Positions 1 to 10,424 are shown, counted from the stretch's first letter. The stretch is 64,000 nt of DNA from Silanimonas sp. (GCF_027530345.1 NZ_JAPZQK010000002.1:142828-206827); one strand, 5' to 3'. Notes: a model not told the origin generated them from the sequence alone. A program made the numbers and translations.

Positions 1-1168
1 CCGAGGTGCCACGCTGCACCGCTTCGGCGTCGAGCGCCGTGCCCGGCCGCACGTAGGCCGAGACGTCGGCGATGGCGACGATCAGGCGGAAACCCTTGCC
101 GTCCGCTTCGCACCACACGGCGTCGTCGAAGTCCTTCGCGTCCTCGCCGTCGATGGTGACCAGCGGCACGCTGCGCAGGTCCACGCGCTTGGCAGCGACG
201 TCGGCCGGCACCTCGAGCGGCACCGCTTCGGCCTCGTGCAGCGTCTCCTGCGGGAAATCGTGCGGCAGGTTGTGGGTGTGGATGGCGGCTTCGACCACGC
301 GCGAGGCGGTGAGTCGATCACCCAGCACGACGAGGATCCGGCCGAAGGGCGGGCGGCCCGACTCGGGCGGCGCGGTAATCTCGGCGACCACGCGCTGGCC
401 TTCCTTCGCGCCATTTCGGGCCAGCGGCGGGATCAGCACCTCGGCGAGGATGCGGCGGTCGTCGGGCACGACGTACCCGATGCCGGCACGCTCCTCGAAG
501 CGACCCATCACGCGGGTGAGCCGGCGTTCGAGAACTTCGACGACGGCGCCTTCGCGGCGGCCGCGACGGTCGACGCCGGTGACGCAGCCGAGCACGCGAT
601 CGCCGTGCATCACCTTGCGCATCTCGTTCGGCGGCAGGAACAAGTCGTCGCTGCCGTCCTCGGGCTTCAGGAAGCCGAAGCCGTCCGGGTTGGCGATGAC
701 GCGGCCGGGAATCAGGTCGAGTCGCTCGGCCGGCGCGAAGCCGCCGCGGCGGTTCAGCAGCAGCTGGCCGTCGCGCACCATCGCAGCGAGCCGCTTCGAC
801 AGCGCCTCGAAGCGGTCGGGCGCCTCGAGGGCGAAGGCCTTGGCCAGCTCGTCGGCGGTCACCGGGCCGGGCGCGGCGACGAGGTGCGCAAGGATGGCCT
901 CGCGGCTGGTGATCGGGTTGTCGTAGCGCTGCGCCTCGCGGCCCGCATGGGGGTCGGCCGCGCCTCGGGTCGCCGTTGGCGTGCCGGCGGGGGCGTCGAC
1001 GCCGTAGGGGTCGTAGCTGCGGGGACGGGGGCCTGCGCGACCACTGCCGCGCGTCGCCTCCGGCATCCAGGGTGCCTTTGCCGGCGGCTTGCCCCGGCCA
1101 CTGCCGCCGGACGAACCGCCCGGACCGTTGCCGGGGCCTTTGCCCCGGCTGCCTTTCGATTTGGTCAT
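1..1168 (-). CDS. rnr: Ribonuclease R, 5' part (cut by left window edge)
   Basis: Encodes a 3'-to-5' exoribonuclease that degrades structured RNA. About 389 N-terminal residues are visible. In order: a glycine/arginine-rich low-complexity start (MTKSKGSRGKG...), a winged-helix segment around residues 80-115 (SREAILAHL), cold-shock-type domains (NPDGFGFL, then GYVVPDDRRI), and the start of the catalytic RNB domain near residue 338 with the metal-binding aspartates in DGEDAKDFDDAVW. The reading frame is open to base 1, so the rest of RNB and the S1 domain lie outside. The ATG at 1168 is the natural start; tRNA-Leu lies divergently upstream. The basic, Gly-rich N-terminal tail is longer than in the E. 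coli protein. The family assignment is secure; completeness cannot be judged. Confidence 0.93.
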   Translation of the reverse strand, partial: MTKSKGSRGKGPGNGPGGSSGGSGRGKPPAKAPWMPEATRGSGRAGPRPRSYDPYGVDAPAGTPTATRGAADPHAGREAQRYDNPITSREAILAHLVAAPGPVTADELAKAFALEAPDRFEALSKRLAAMVRDGQLLLNRRGGFAPAERLDLIPGRVIANPDGFGFLKPEDGSDDLFLPPNEMRKVMHGDRVLGCVTGVDRRGRREGAVVEVLERRLTRVMGRFEERAGIGYVVPDDRRILAEVLIPPLARNGAKEGQRVVAEITAPPESGRPPFGRILVVLGDRLTASRVVEAAIHTHNLPHDFPQETLHEAEAVPLEVPADVAAKRVDLRSVPLVTIDGEDAKDFDDAVWCEADGKGFRLIVAIADVSAYVRPGTALDAEAVQRGTS

Positions 1169-1202
1169 GGGCGGGAGCATACCGCGACGTGAACACCGGG
1201 CG

Positions 1203-1231
1203 TTGACAGTCCGACGCGCGGCCCGTAATCT
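1203..1231 (+). promoter_or_regulatory. Sigma-70 promoter of the tRNA-Leu gene
   Basis: A perfect -35 box TTGACA (1203-1208) is followed by a 17-base spacer and TAATCT (1226-1231) as the -10 box. Transcription would start about 1238, some 30 bases before the mature tRNA. It is the only nearby signal of this quality and fits a stable RNA gene. Confidence 0.75.
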
Positions 1232-1269
1232 TCGCGGCCTTCCAGCGCCTCCGGCGTTGCGAGGCACCT

Positions 1270-1354
<85 letters not shown>

Positions 1355-1360
1355 ATGCAA

Positions 1361-1390
1361 AAGCCCGCCGCAAGGCGGGTTTTTCTTTTT
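1361..1390 (+). terminator. Intrinsic terminator of tRNA-Leu
   Basis: Perfect hairpin CCCGCC (1364-1369) / GGCGGG (1374-1379) with a GCAA tetraloop, followed at once by a run of T residues broken by one C (1380-1390). It begins seven bases after the tRNA CCA end. Confidence 0.92.
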
Positions 1391-1463
1391 GGGGTCGTCG
1401 GCAGCGGGATAACGATTTGCCTGCTAGGGTTTTAGGCAAATCGGAGCACAAGGACCTGCAGCC

Positions 1464-2237
1464 ATGACATGGCTGAGATGGATTGTCGTTTCCTCCTTAT
1501 CGGTTCTTGGTCTCGGCGCCTCTGCCGCTGAGCCGAAGGTTGAGCTCCGTTTTCCCTTCACCAGCATCGCGCCTTTGGTGATGCGCGATGCATGCGGCGA
1601 AGTCCGGGGCATCGTGCCCAGCCAGGTTCGGCGACTCGCCAGAAATGCCGACTTGCGGATCACGTTCGTCGATGTCCCGGGGTCGCATTCCCGCGACGCC
1701 TTGCAGCAGCGCAACATCACCATGGATCTGGATTTTCCAGGCACTTGGCGCGATGAGCACATGCAGAGACTCAACCTCTCCGTAAGTGTGGATATGGTCA
1801 GACTCGAGAGGCTTTCCGAAACCTCGCGTGTCGCGCCGACGACGACAGCGATCTATTCCGATTCCATCCGCCCCCTGATCAGGAGCACGGATCGAGCGGT
1901 GGTGGTCCGGGACTTCAACGAGATGGCTCGGCTCTGGGTTCTGGGCCAGATTGACGCCGTGATCGGCCCCAAGGAGCCGGTGCTGTATGCGCTGTTCCTT
2001 CAGGGCGTGAAGCCAAGCGATGTGACCCCTCGCCTGGAAGTGCTTTCCACCGCCCACGCCTTCATTTACGTCGACCCCAGCGTCGGCCCCGACGTCATTG
2101 CACGCCTGGAGGCCGCCGGGGAGGAAATGGCGTGGCCACTGAGCCTTGCCCAACTGCGCGAGCGCTACCTGAGCCAGGCGGCGCGGGGGCTGAAGGACGG
2201 CACCCCTCGCTGCGAGCGGCCGACGCCGCGAACGTGA
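1464..2237 (+). CDS. Periplasmic solute-binding-like protein (SBP_bac_3 type), orphan
   Basis: 257 residues with a signal peptide (residues 1-22, cut after GASAAE) followed by a single amino-acid-binding-protein-like fold: an N-terminal lobe starting VELRFPF and a hinge/second lobe with AVVVRDFNEMARLWVLGQIDAVIG, the pattern of extracellular solute-binding family 3. No permease or ATPase gene is adjacent, so it either serves a distant transporter or acts as a sensor or binding domain. It starts 74 bases after the tRNA terminator and is followed by convergent M24 peptidase. A second, similarly isolated protein of this kind lies at 28153-28932. The ligand cannot be predicted from the sequence. 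Confidence 0.7.
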   Translation: MTWLRWIVVSSLSVLGLGASAAEPKVELRFPFTSIAPLVMRDACGEVRGIVPSQVRRLARNADLRITFVDVPGSHSRDALQQRNITMDLDFPGTWRDEHMQRLNLSVSVDMVRLERLSETSRVAPTTTAIYSDSIRPLIRSTDRAVVVRDFNEMARLWVLGQIDAVIGPKEPVLYALFLQGVKPSDVTPRLEVLSTAHAFIYVDPSVGPDVIARLEAAGEEMAWPLSLAQLRERYLSQAARGLKDGTPRCERPTPRT

Positions 2238-2357
2238 AGGCAAGCCCGGCGCCTCGCCATCCGGTGCGGGCAGACGACATATTCCAGCGGAGGCTTCTGT
2301 CTGTGGATGCCCGGGCAGGAGCGCGTTCTCCAGACCAGGGAGACCATCGTCCGGCCT

Positions 2358-3020
2358 TCAGCGCGCCAGCAGGTCCTCGTGGAAGGCGCCGATCGGCCGC
2401 TCCGGATGGCGGATCTGGATCTCGAGGATCCACAGCGCATCGCCCGGCTCATGGCTGACCGCGCCCAAGTCCGGCGCCTTGTGGATCGCGTGCGGGAAAT
2501 CGCCAACGCGATGGCCCTTCACGTCGTGGTTGAATTCCCAGCCCATCGCGGTCGCCTCGCGCTTGGCGAAGGCGTAGAGCTCACGGCCGGTCGGGCGCAG
2601 CTCACGCCATGCGGCGGCGACGCGGTCCCAAAGTTCACGACAGGCCGCGGCGCAGGCCTGCATCGTCTCGTCCTCGCCCACCACGAAGGTGGTGCCGGCA
2701 TCACCCTCGTGGCCATCCCACACCGCGCCGAGGTCGACGAAGAACAGGTCGTTCTCGCCGAGTACCGCGTCAACGGGCGAGCGCTCCTTCCACATCAGCC
2801 GCGTGTTCGGGCCGACGCGGACGATGTCCGGGTGCCAGCGCCGCTGGTAGCCCAGTGAAGCCAGCACCTCGCCGGCCAAGGCCTTGGCCTCGCTCTCGCG
2901 CATGCCGGGACGAACGCCGCGACCAATCGCATTGACGGCTTCCCAGGTCTTGGCCTGCGCGTGCAGCAAAGCTTCGCGCCGGTAGCCCGCACCGGTGCGC
3001 TCATGGGCTTCGGCACTCAT
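2358..3020 (-). CDS. Small M24-family metallopeptidase
   Basis: 220 residues covering just the pita-bread fold of methionine aminopeptidase/Xaa-Pro peptidase. Likely metal ligands: Asp96 (FVDLG), Asp107 (EGDAGT), His170 (KGHRVGDFPH), Glu200 (ILEIQ) and Glu215 (FHEDLL). It lacks the N-terminal creatinase-like domain of PepP and is shorter than methionine aminopeptidase (about 260), so it is not a standard MAP. The start ATG overlaps the stop of the upstream FAD hydroxylase gene by ATGA (3017-3020), so it is translationally coupled to two ubiquinone-type genes, as pepP sits beside ubiH in E. coli. Substrate unknown. Confidence 0.8.
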   Translation of the reverse strand: MSAEAHERTGAGYRREALLHAQAKTWEAVNAIGRGVRPGMRESEAKALAGEVLASLGYQRRWHPDIVRVGPNTRLMWKERSPVDAVLGENDLFFVDLGAVWDGHEGDAGTTFVVGEDETMQACAAACRELWDRVAAAWRELRPTGRELYAFAKREATAMGWEFNHDVKGHRVGDFPHAIHKAPDLGAVSHEPGDALWILEIQIRHPERPIGAFHEDLLAR

Positions 3021-4204
3021 CGCGCGCCTCCCGCGGCATGGCCCCAGAGCAGGCGGTTGAGCGGCGGGAGGTTGCCGGCTGCCAGCGCCCAGCCGCGCAA
3101 GGCGACAGCCGGCGGTGCCGCATTCGAGTAGACGTCATGGATGGCTTCGAAGGCCCGCGCCGACACCACGTTGTCGCTGTGCCGGCGCCGCGCCCAGCGC
3201 GACAGCATCGTTTCCGAGATCGGCGCACGCCGCCGCGACAGGGCGTCGTCCACGCCCGTCAGCAACTCGCCGACGTCGCGCAGACCGAGGTTCACGCCCT
3301 GCCCGGCCAGCGGATGCACGGCGTGCGCGGCGTCCCCGAGCAAGGCGATGCGCCCCTCGCGCGTACGGGTGGCGAGCTGGCGCTTCAGCGGAAAGGCGAT
3401 GCGCGGCGAATCAAGCGCGAGATCGCCGAGCACGCGATCGGACGCGCGGGTGATCTCGGCGTTGAATTGCGCTTCGGGCACGGTGGCGAGGCGATCGGCT
3501 TCGCCCTGCGGCAGCGACCAGACGATCGACACGCGGCCGTCCGCGCAGGGCAGCAGGGCCAGCGGCCCGGACGGCAGGAAGCGCTGCCAGCAGGTGGCGT
3601 CGTGCGGACGCTCGGTGCGCAGGTAGGCGACCAGCCCCTTCGCCGCGTAGTCGCGGGCGTCGAGGTCGATGCCGGCCAGCCCGCGCACCGCGGAGGCCGC
3701 GCCGTCCGCGCCGAACACCCACGAGGCGCGGATGCGACGCTCGCCGGCCAATCGCAGCGCCACGTCGTCGTCGCCGGGCTCAAGGCCTTCGACGGCGGCA
3801 TCAAGGATCGGCACGCCCGCGGCGCCGAGCGCCGCCTGCAGGCGATCAACCAGCAGCCCGTGTTCGACGATGTGGCCCAGGCGTGGCACGCCAAGCGCGG
3901 CGGCGTCGAAGCGCAAGGGCGCGCCACCGCCGGCGTCCCAGACCTGCATCGCCGCGTAGGGCTGGGCGCGCGCAGCACGCACGGCCGGCCAGACCTCGAG
4001 CGCGCCAAGCAGGGCCTCGCTGTCGGGCGCGATCGCGTAAACGCGCAGGTCCGGCGCGTCGGCGCGCCACGCGGCCGGCGGCGTGGATTCGACCACTGCG
4101 ACATCGAGGCCGCGGCGCTTCAGCCCGAGCGCCAGTGCGCTGCCGACGATGCCCGCGCCGACCACGACGGCATCGAGGCGGCGACGTTCGATCGAGGCGC
4201 TCAT
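3017..4204 (-). CDS. UbiH/UbiF/COQ6-family FAD-dependent hydroxylase (ubiquinone pathway, likely)
   Basis: 395 residues. N-terminal dinucleotide-binding motif VVGAGIVGSALALGL for FAD, and the second flavin motif GDAAHAVHPLAGQGVNLGL near residue 285, both typical of the aromatic hydroxylases that modify the ubiquinone ring. The frame can be extended 42 codons upstream, but ATG 4204 is chosen because it overlaps the ubiH stop (ATGA), lacks the arginine-rich junk extension and places the FAD motif near the N-terminus. Which ring position it hydroxylates (UbiI-, UbiF- or UbiM-like) cannot be told by eye. It is the middle gene of a three-gene leftward unit. Confidence 0.85.
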   Translation of the reverse strand: MSASIERRRLDAVVVGAGIVGSALALGLKRRGLDVAVVESTPPAAWRADAPDLRVYAIAPDSEALLGALEVWPAVRAARAQPYAAMQVWDAGGGAPLRFDAAALGVPRLGHIVEHGLLVDRLQAALGAAGVPILDAAVEGLEPGDDDVALRLAGERRIRASWVFGADGAASAVRGLAGIDLDARDYAAKGLVAYLRTERPHDATCWQRFLPSGPLALLPCADGRVSIVWSLPQGEADRLATVPEAQFNAEITRASDRVLGDLALDSPRIAFPLKRQLATRTREGRIALLGDAAHAVHPLAGQGVNLGLRDVGELLTGVDDALSRRRAPISETMLSRWARRRHSDNVVSARAFEAIHDVYSNAAPPAVALRGWALAAGNLPPLNRLLWGHAAGGAR

Positions 4205-5439
4205 GCGGCGTCCCTCGCCAGCGTCGGCACGCGGCCGCGGAAGCCCATCGCGCCGGCGACGAAGCCCGCGCGCAGCCCGGCATCGAGGTTCATCGCGGCG
4301 AAACCGAGGCTGCGTCCGAGGCGATGCCATGGGGATTCGCTCGCGGTCACCCGCGCGAGGCCGTCGCTGAAGGCAAGGGTCTCGGCGCGGTCGATGCCGC
4401 GGCGATCCTCGTAGGCCGCAAGCACGGGCGCGGCCCCGGGGTCCGAAGCGCCGCTCGTCCGTGTCTCGGCCAGCACATCGACGAGGCTCAGCGCATCGCG
4501 CAATCCAAGGTTGAAGCCCTGCGCACCGATCGGATGGATCGTCTGCGCCGCATTGCCGACCAGCACCAGGCGTTCGGCCACCAGCGATGTCGCCACCAGC
4601 CGGCGCAGCGGCCAGGCGCTGCGCGCACCGACCTCGCGCACGGCACCGGCACGCCAGCCGGCGCGGCGCTGGAACGCCTCGGCGAAGGCGCGATCATCCA
4701 GGGCCATCACGGCGTCCGCCTCGTCGGTGGCCACGCCCATCAAGGCGCCATGGCGCCCGCCGGCCATCGGCAGCAGGGCGCAAGGGCCTGTCGCCGTCAG
4801 GCGTTCGTAGGCCGTGCCCGGGGTCGCGGCACCCATGCGCACCGAGGTGACGATCAGGGTCTGCCCGTAGTCGTGGGTCTCGACACCGATGCCCGCGGAA
4901 GCGCGCAGCGGCGAGTGCGTGCCATCGGCCGCGACCACAAGCCGGGCCCGCCAGCGCTGCACGGACGCCGCGGTCCCGGGGTCGCCCGGGCTCACGTGGA
5001 CGTCGAGGGCGCGATAACCGTCGTCGGCCACACCGGCCGCAGTAGCCGTGCCGCGCACCGACACCAGGCCCGGCAGCGCGGCCACCGCCTGCTGCAGTGC
5101 CGACCCGAGATCTCCGGCGAGCACGACACCGCCGAAGGCCTCGCGCCCGACATCGCGCGCCGCCACCGAGAGCACGCCGAAATCGCCCTCGCGGCTGACA
5201 TGGAGGCGCTCGATGGGCGTCGGGGGCGTGGCAAGGCGAGCGAGCACGCCCAGCCGGCCCAAGGCATTGAGGCTGGCGGCCGCCAAGGCCAGCTTGCGCG
5301 GGTCCGCCGCCAGCGGCGTCGAGCCGGTGCCGGCATCCACGAGGCCCACGGCCAGGCCGAGTGGCGCCAGCGCACACGCGAAGCTGCAACCGACGAGGCC
5401 ACCGCCGACCACCACCACGTCGAAATCTCGGATCTCCAT
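4201..5439 (-). CDS. ubiH: 2-octaprenyl-6-methoxyphenol hydroxylase-like (UbiH)
   Basis: 412 residues of the same flavoprotein family as its downstream neighbour. FAD motif VVVGGGLVGCSFACAL at residues 7-22, ADGTHS mid-protein and GNAAQTIHPIGAQGFNLGLRD near residue 310. The PIGAQGFNLGLRDA form resembles UbiH most, which is the basis for the symbol. Start ATG 5439 gives MEIRDFDVVVVGG; an upstream in-frame start adds 17 arginine-rich residues with no family support. It is the first gene of the unit ubiH - hydroxylase - M24 peptidase and is divergent from btuM. The exact regiospecificity is inferred. Confidence 0.82.
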   Translation of the reverse strand: MEIRDFDVVVVGGGLVGCSFACALAPLGLAVGLVDAGTGSTPLAADPRKLALAAASLNALGRLGVLARLATPPTPIERLHVSREGDFGVLSVAARDVGREAFGGVVLAGDLGSALQQAVAALPGLVSVRGTATAAGVADDGYRALDVHVSPGDPGTAASVQRWRARLVVAADGTHSPLRASAGIGVETHDYGQTLIVTSVRMGAATPGTAYERLTATGPCALLPMAGGRHGALMGVATDEADAVMALDDRAFAEAFQRRAGWRAGAVREVGARSAWPLRRLVATSLVAERLVLVGNAAQTIHPIGAQGFNLGLRDALSLVDVLAETRTSGASDPGAAPVLAAYEDRRGIDRAETLAFSDGLARVTASESPWHRLGRSLGFAAMNLDAGLRAGFVAGAMGFRGRVPTLARDAA

Positions 5440-5547
5440 GCCGCGCAAGGATACGCGTCTCCCTCGATCCGGAGGTCGTCGGCCGGTCACGGCGGCCGAG
5501 GCATCGGCTAGACTCCCGACCTTCGATTCCGCTGCCGATCACCCTCC

Positions 5548-6135
5548 ATGCGCCTTGCCGTCCGCCCCGCTCTCGCGGTGTTCGCTGCCCTCGCCCTGCT
5601 CATGGCCGCCACGCGCGCCCATCACTTCGGCGCCATCCCGGACGCCTCGTGGGCGGTGTTCTTCGCCTCCGGCCTCTATCTCGCGGGCCACCAGCGCTGG
5701 GCCTTCCCGGCCCTGATGGCGCTGGCCGTGCTCGTCGACTACCTCGTCATCTCGGCGACCGGCGTGAGTTTCTGGTCGCACTACTGCGTCTCGCCGGGCT
5801 ACTGGTTCCTGCTGCCGGCGCACGCCGCGATGATGGCCGCCGGGCAGTGGGCCGCCGCGAACGGCCTCGCCCCGCGCTGGGCGCTGTTGGGACGTCTGGT
5901 GCTCGCGCTCGCGGTGGGCACCGCCGCCTGCCACCTGCTGGCCCAGGGCGGCTTTTACTGGTTCAGCGGCAGCGTGGCCGAGCCCACCCTCGCCGGCTGG
6001 GCAAAGAACTTTAGCGACTGGCTGCTCCCCTACGCGCAGGTCGCGTTCGCGTGGGTGGCGGTCATCGGCGCCTTGCACCTCGCCCTTCAGCCGCTTTTCG
6101 CCCGCCTGCCGGGCGCGGCGGTGAAGGCCGACTGA
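5548..6135 (+). CDS. btuM: BtuM-type vitamin B12 transporter
   Basis: 195 residues, very hydrophobic, with about six membrane segments and no ATPase partner nearby. Size, topology and the motif SHYCVSPGYW match the BtuM family of ECF S-component-like cobalamin importers. The cysteine is residue 80, the same number as the cobalt-coordinating, decyanating Cys80 I recall from Thiobacillus denitrificans BtuM; nearby His25/26, Asp64 and Tyr84 are candidates for its other ligand-site residues. It lies 58 bases upstream of a PduO-type cobalamin adenosyltransferase on the same strand, which supports a B12 role. I see no B12 riboswitch in the 108-base gap to ubiH. The residue match was made by eye and should be confirmed by alignment. 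Confidence 0.8.
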   Translation: MRLAVRPALAVFAALALLMAATRAHHFGAIPDASWAVFFASGLYLAGHQRWAFPALMALAVLVDYLVISATGVSFWSHYCVSPGYWFLLPAHAAMMAAGQWAAANGLAPRWALLGRLVLALAVGTAACHLLAQGGFYWFSGSVAEPTLAGWAKNFSDWLLPYAQVAFAWVAVIGALHLALQPLFARLPGAAVKAD

Positions 6136-6151
6136 CGCCATCGCCACGCGC

Positions 6152-6174
6152 AGGGGTCGACACTGTCGACCCCT
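6152..6174. repeat. Perfect 10-bp inverted repeat between btuM and the adenosyltransferase gene
   Basis: AGGGGTCGAC (6152-6161) and GTCGACCCCT (6165-6174) with a 3-base loop. It starts 16 bases after the btuM stop and ends 8 bases before the downstream Shine-Dalgarno AGGA (6182). There is no T-run, so it is not a standard terminator. It could set the relative expression of the two genes or act as an mRNA stabiliser. Confidence 0.6.
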
Positions 6175-6193
6175 CCGACGACAGGAACTCCGC

Positions 6194-6744
6194 GTGGGCA
6201 ATCGCCTCTCCAAGATCTACACCCGCACCGGCGACGACGGCAGCACCGGCCTCGGTGACGGCGCCCGCGTGTCCAAGGATTCGGCCCGCGTCACCGCTTA
6301 CGGCACCGTCGACGAAGCGAACAGCGCCATTGGCATCGTGCTGGCTTGCGAGATCCCCGATTCGATCCGCAACGTGCTGGTCGCCGTGCAGCACCAGATG
6401 TTCGATTTGGGCGGCGAACTCTGCATTCCCGGCCACGCGGCCATTTTCGACGCCGACATCCAGGCGCTCGAGGACACGCTCGACCGCTTCAACGCCGATC
6501 TGCCGCCGCTGAAGGATTTCATCCTGCCCGGTGGCGGCATGGCGGCGGCGCAGGCGCACCTCGCGCGCACGATCTGCCGTCGCGCCGAGCGCGAGGTCGT
6601 GACGCTCTCGCACCATGACGCCGTGCGCCCGGAAGCGATCCGCTACCTCAACCGCCTCTCCGACCTGCTCTTCGTGCTGTGCCGCGTGCTGGCGCGCGAG
6701 AGCGGCCACGGTGAAGTGCTCTGGCGCCACGACCGCCGGCGTTG

Positions 6745-6745
<1 letters not shown>
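6194..6745 (+). CDS. PduO-type ATP:cob(I)alamin adenosyltransferase
   Basis: 183 residues. Converts cob(I)alamin plus ATP to adenosylcobalamin in the cytoplasm. Family signatures: N-terminal KIYTRTGDDGSTGLGDG (ATP-binding loop), DEANSAIG, FDLGGEL, ILPGG with a following RTICRRAERE helix, and RYLNRLSDLLFVLCR near the C-terminus, full length for the family. The start is GTG 6194, with an AGGA Shine-Dalgarno 8 bases upstream; no better ATG exists. It follows btuM and overlaps the next gene (TGATG, 6743-6747), so B12 import, cofactor activation and the deacetylase gene are probably co-transcribed. Confidence 0.93.
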
Positions 6746-8047
<1,302 letters not shown>

Positions 8048-8136
8048 CGGGGGTCCTCCGGCATCGTCGGGGCCGCGGATCGCGGCGCGGGGCTCCCGGC
8101 TGGGAGCGGTTTTGAGTCAAGCTTACGGGTCACGAA

Positions 8137-10386
8137 GTGAGAGGCTTGTCCGTGTCGCGACCGAACCTGCACCCGCTGGCCCTCGCCCTGGGCCTCGCCC
8201 TGGCCCTGCCCGCACGCGCCGCCGAGCCGCTGGCCAGCCCGGACTGGGTGCTATGCCGCGCCCCGATGACGCTGGAAGGCGCGCGCACCAGCGCCCCGAC
8301 GGCCGGCGCGGCCGAACGCGGCACCAGCGCCACGCAGGTGCAGTCCGACGCGCTGGACGTCTCCGGCGAGAAGGTGACGACCTTCCGCGGCCGCGTCGAA
8401 TTGACACGCGCCGACCAGTGGGTGGGCACCGACGCGCTGGTCTACCGACATGAGAACGAGACCTGGGAGAGCCCGGGCCCGCTTCGCTTCGAGGACGAGC
8501 GCCTGCGCGTCGCGGCGACCTCGGCGGACGGCGACAACGCCGCCGAGCGCGTCCGCCTGCGCGACGTCCAGTTCCAGCTGCTCGACGGCACGATGGGCAA
8601 CGGCAGCGCCGCGAGCGTGGTGCGCGAGGGCGAACGCAGCACGCTGGCTGACGCGCTGTTTTCCACCTGCCCGCCCGGGCAGCGCCAATGGGCCTTCGAG
8701 GCCTCGACCATCGAGATCGACGACGCGGCCCAGCGCGGCGTCGCACAGAGCGCGGTCCTGCGCCTTGGCGACGTGCCGGTGCTCTGGCTGCCGTGGATCA
8801 GCTTCCCGACCACCAGTGAACGCCGCACCGGCTTGCTGGCCCCGAAGATCGGCGTGCAGGACGAGAACGGCTTCGACTACGAGCAGCCGATCTACCTCAA
8901 CCTCGCGCCGAACATGGATGCCACGCTGACGCCGCGTTGGATGTCGCGCCGCGGCCTGATGCTCGGCGGCGAGTTCCGCTATCTCGGTGCGGCCAGCGCC
9001 GGCCGGGTCGAGGGCACCTACCTCGCCGACGACGACCGCACCGGCGACGATCGCGGCTTCTTCCGCTGGCAGCACTTCAGCGCGCTGTCGCCGAACTGGT
9101 ACGCCACCGCGAACCTGCAGGACGTCAGCGACCGCGAGTACTTCCGCGACCTCGGCGACAACTTCGGCCAGAACACGCTCAGCCTGCTCGACAGCAGCCT
9201 CGCGCTGAACGGCCGCGGCCGCTACTGGTCCACCGGCGTGTCGTTCGAGCGCTGGGAGGCCGCCAATCCGGCCGTGCTGCCCGGCAGCGAGCCCTACGCG
9301 CGCCTGCCGCGAATTCGCGGCCAGTGGCTGCAGCCGGTGCTGCCGTGGATGGATCTCGGCGTGAGCGCCGAAGCCGTACGCTTCCAGCACGACGAACTGC
9401 CCGGCGGCCAGCGCCTCGACGTGAAGCCTTCGGTACGCCTCAACTTCGGTGGCGCGAGCTGGTTCGTGAACCCGGAATTCGCCGTCCGCCAGACCAGCTA
9501 CACGCTCGAGCGCGATCCGCGGGTGCTGGCGCAGCGCACCGACCTCAGCCCGGACCGCAGCACCACCATCAGCAGCATCGACGCCGGCTTGCTGTTCGAG
9601 CGCGAAACCACGCTGTTCGGCGACGACTACGTGCAGACGCTGGAGCCGCGCCTCTACTACCTGCGCGTGCCCTACCGGGTGCAGGACGACCTGCCGCTGT
9701 TCGATACCCAGCCCCTGTCCTTCAGCTGGCCCGGCCTGTTCCGCCAGAACCGCTATACCGGCGCCGATCGCCAGACCGACGCCAACCAGGCCACGCTGGC
9801 CGTCACCACCCGGCTGCTCGACGCCGACGACGGCCGCGAGCGCCTCTCCGCCAGCCTGGGGCGCATCCACTACTTCGACCCGCCGCGGGTGACCATCCCC
9901 GGGGAGCGCCCGCCGGCGAGCGACGGTTCGGCCTACGTCGGCGAGCTCGACTGGCGCGTGAGCGACGCGTGGAGCGTATCGCTCGCCCAGCAGTGGAATC
10001 CGGGGGAATTCGGCACCGACCTGTCGGCGGTGCGCACGCAGTGGCGCTTCTCGGAGCGCGGCGTGGTGAACGCAAGCTACCGCTACCGCAAGGACCTGAT
10101 CGAGCAGACGGACATGAGTTTCGCCGCGCCCATCAACGCGAACTGGCGGGCGGTCGCCCGCTGGGCCTGGTCCCTGCGCGACCGCCGCACGCAGGAAGCC
10201 TTGGGCGGCCTCGAATGGCAGAGCTGCTGCGTGGCGGTGCGCGTGCTGGCCCGCGATTACGTCCGCGACCTGAATGGCGACCGCAACCTCGGCGTCTACC
10301 TCGAAATCGAGCTGAACGGCATCGGCAGCTTCGGCCGCGATTCAGAGCGGTTGTTGTCCGATGCTATCCTCGGCTATTCGCCTTGA
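8137..10386 (+). CDS. lptD: LPS-assembly outer membrane protein LptD
   Basis: 749 residues. Forms with LptE the outer-membrane barrel that inserts lipopolysaccharide into the outer leaflet. A signal peptide (LALALGLALALPARAAE) is followed by the periplasmic OstA jellyroll (VQSDALDVSG, FRGRVEL) and a long C-terminal barrel rich in aromatic alternation. Cysteines at the family's disulfide positions are kept: Cys40 (WVLC), one in FSTCPPG near residue 178, and the adjacent pair QSCCV near the C-terminus. The start is GTG 8137; an alternative GTG at 8152 would trim five residues and fits the signal peptide equally well. First gene of the lptD-surA-pdxA-rsmA-apaG-apaH operon. Confidence 0.95.
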   Translation: MRGLSVSRPNLHPLALALGLALALPARAAEPLASPDWVLCRAPMTLEGARTSAPTAGAAERGTSATQVQSDALDVSGEKVTTFRGRVELTRADQWVGTDALVYRHENETWESPGPLRFEDERLRVAATSADGDNAAERVRLRDVQFQLLDGTMGNGSAASVVREGERSTLADALFSTCPPGQRQWAFEASTIEIDDAAQRGVAQSAVLRLGDVPVLWLPWISFPTTSERRTGLLAPKIGVQDENGFDYEQPIYLNLAPNMDATLTPRWMSRRGLMLGGEFRYLGAASAGRVEGTYLADDDRTGDDRGFFRWQHFSALSPNWYATANLQDVSDREYFRDLGDNFGQNTLSLLDSSLALNGRGRYWSTGVSFERWEAANPAVLPGSEPYARLPRIRGQWLQPVLPWMDLGVSAEAVRFQHDELPGGQRLDVKPSVRLNFGGASWFVNPEFAVRQTSYTLERDPRVLAQRTDLSPDRSTTISSIDAGLLFERETTLFGDDYVQTLEPRLYYLRVPYRVQDDLPLFDTQPLSFSWPGLFRQNRYTGADRQTDANQATLAVTTRLLDADDGRERLSASLGRIHYFDPPRVTIPGERPPASDGSAYVGELDWRVSDAWSVSLAQQWNPGEFGTDLSAVRTQWRFSERGVVNASYRYRKDLIEQTDMSFAAPINANWRAVARWAWSLRDRRTQEALGGLEWQSCCVAVRVLARDYVRDLNGDRNLGVYLEIELNGIGSFGRDSERLLSDAILGYSP

Positions 10387-10424
10387 CCCAGCGCTTTCCG
10401 CGCGCCAGAGCCCGTTCCAGCCCC

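Noticed and set aside
5440..5547. B12 riboswitch before btuM
   Set aside because: The 108-base gap is too short and lacks a recognisable B12 box.
8137..8152. LptD start at the downstream GTG (8152)
   Set aside because: Both GTG codons give a workable signal peptide; the upstream one is kept, but the choice is not firm.
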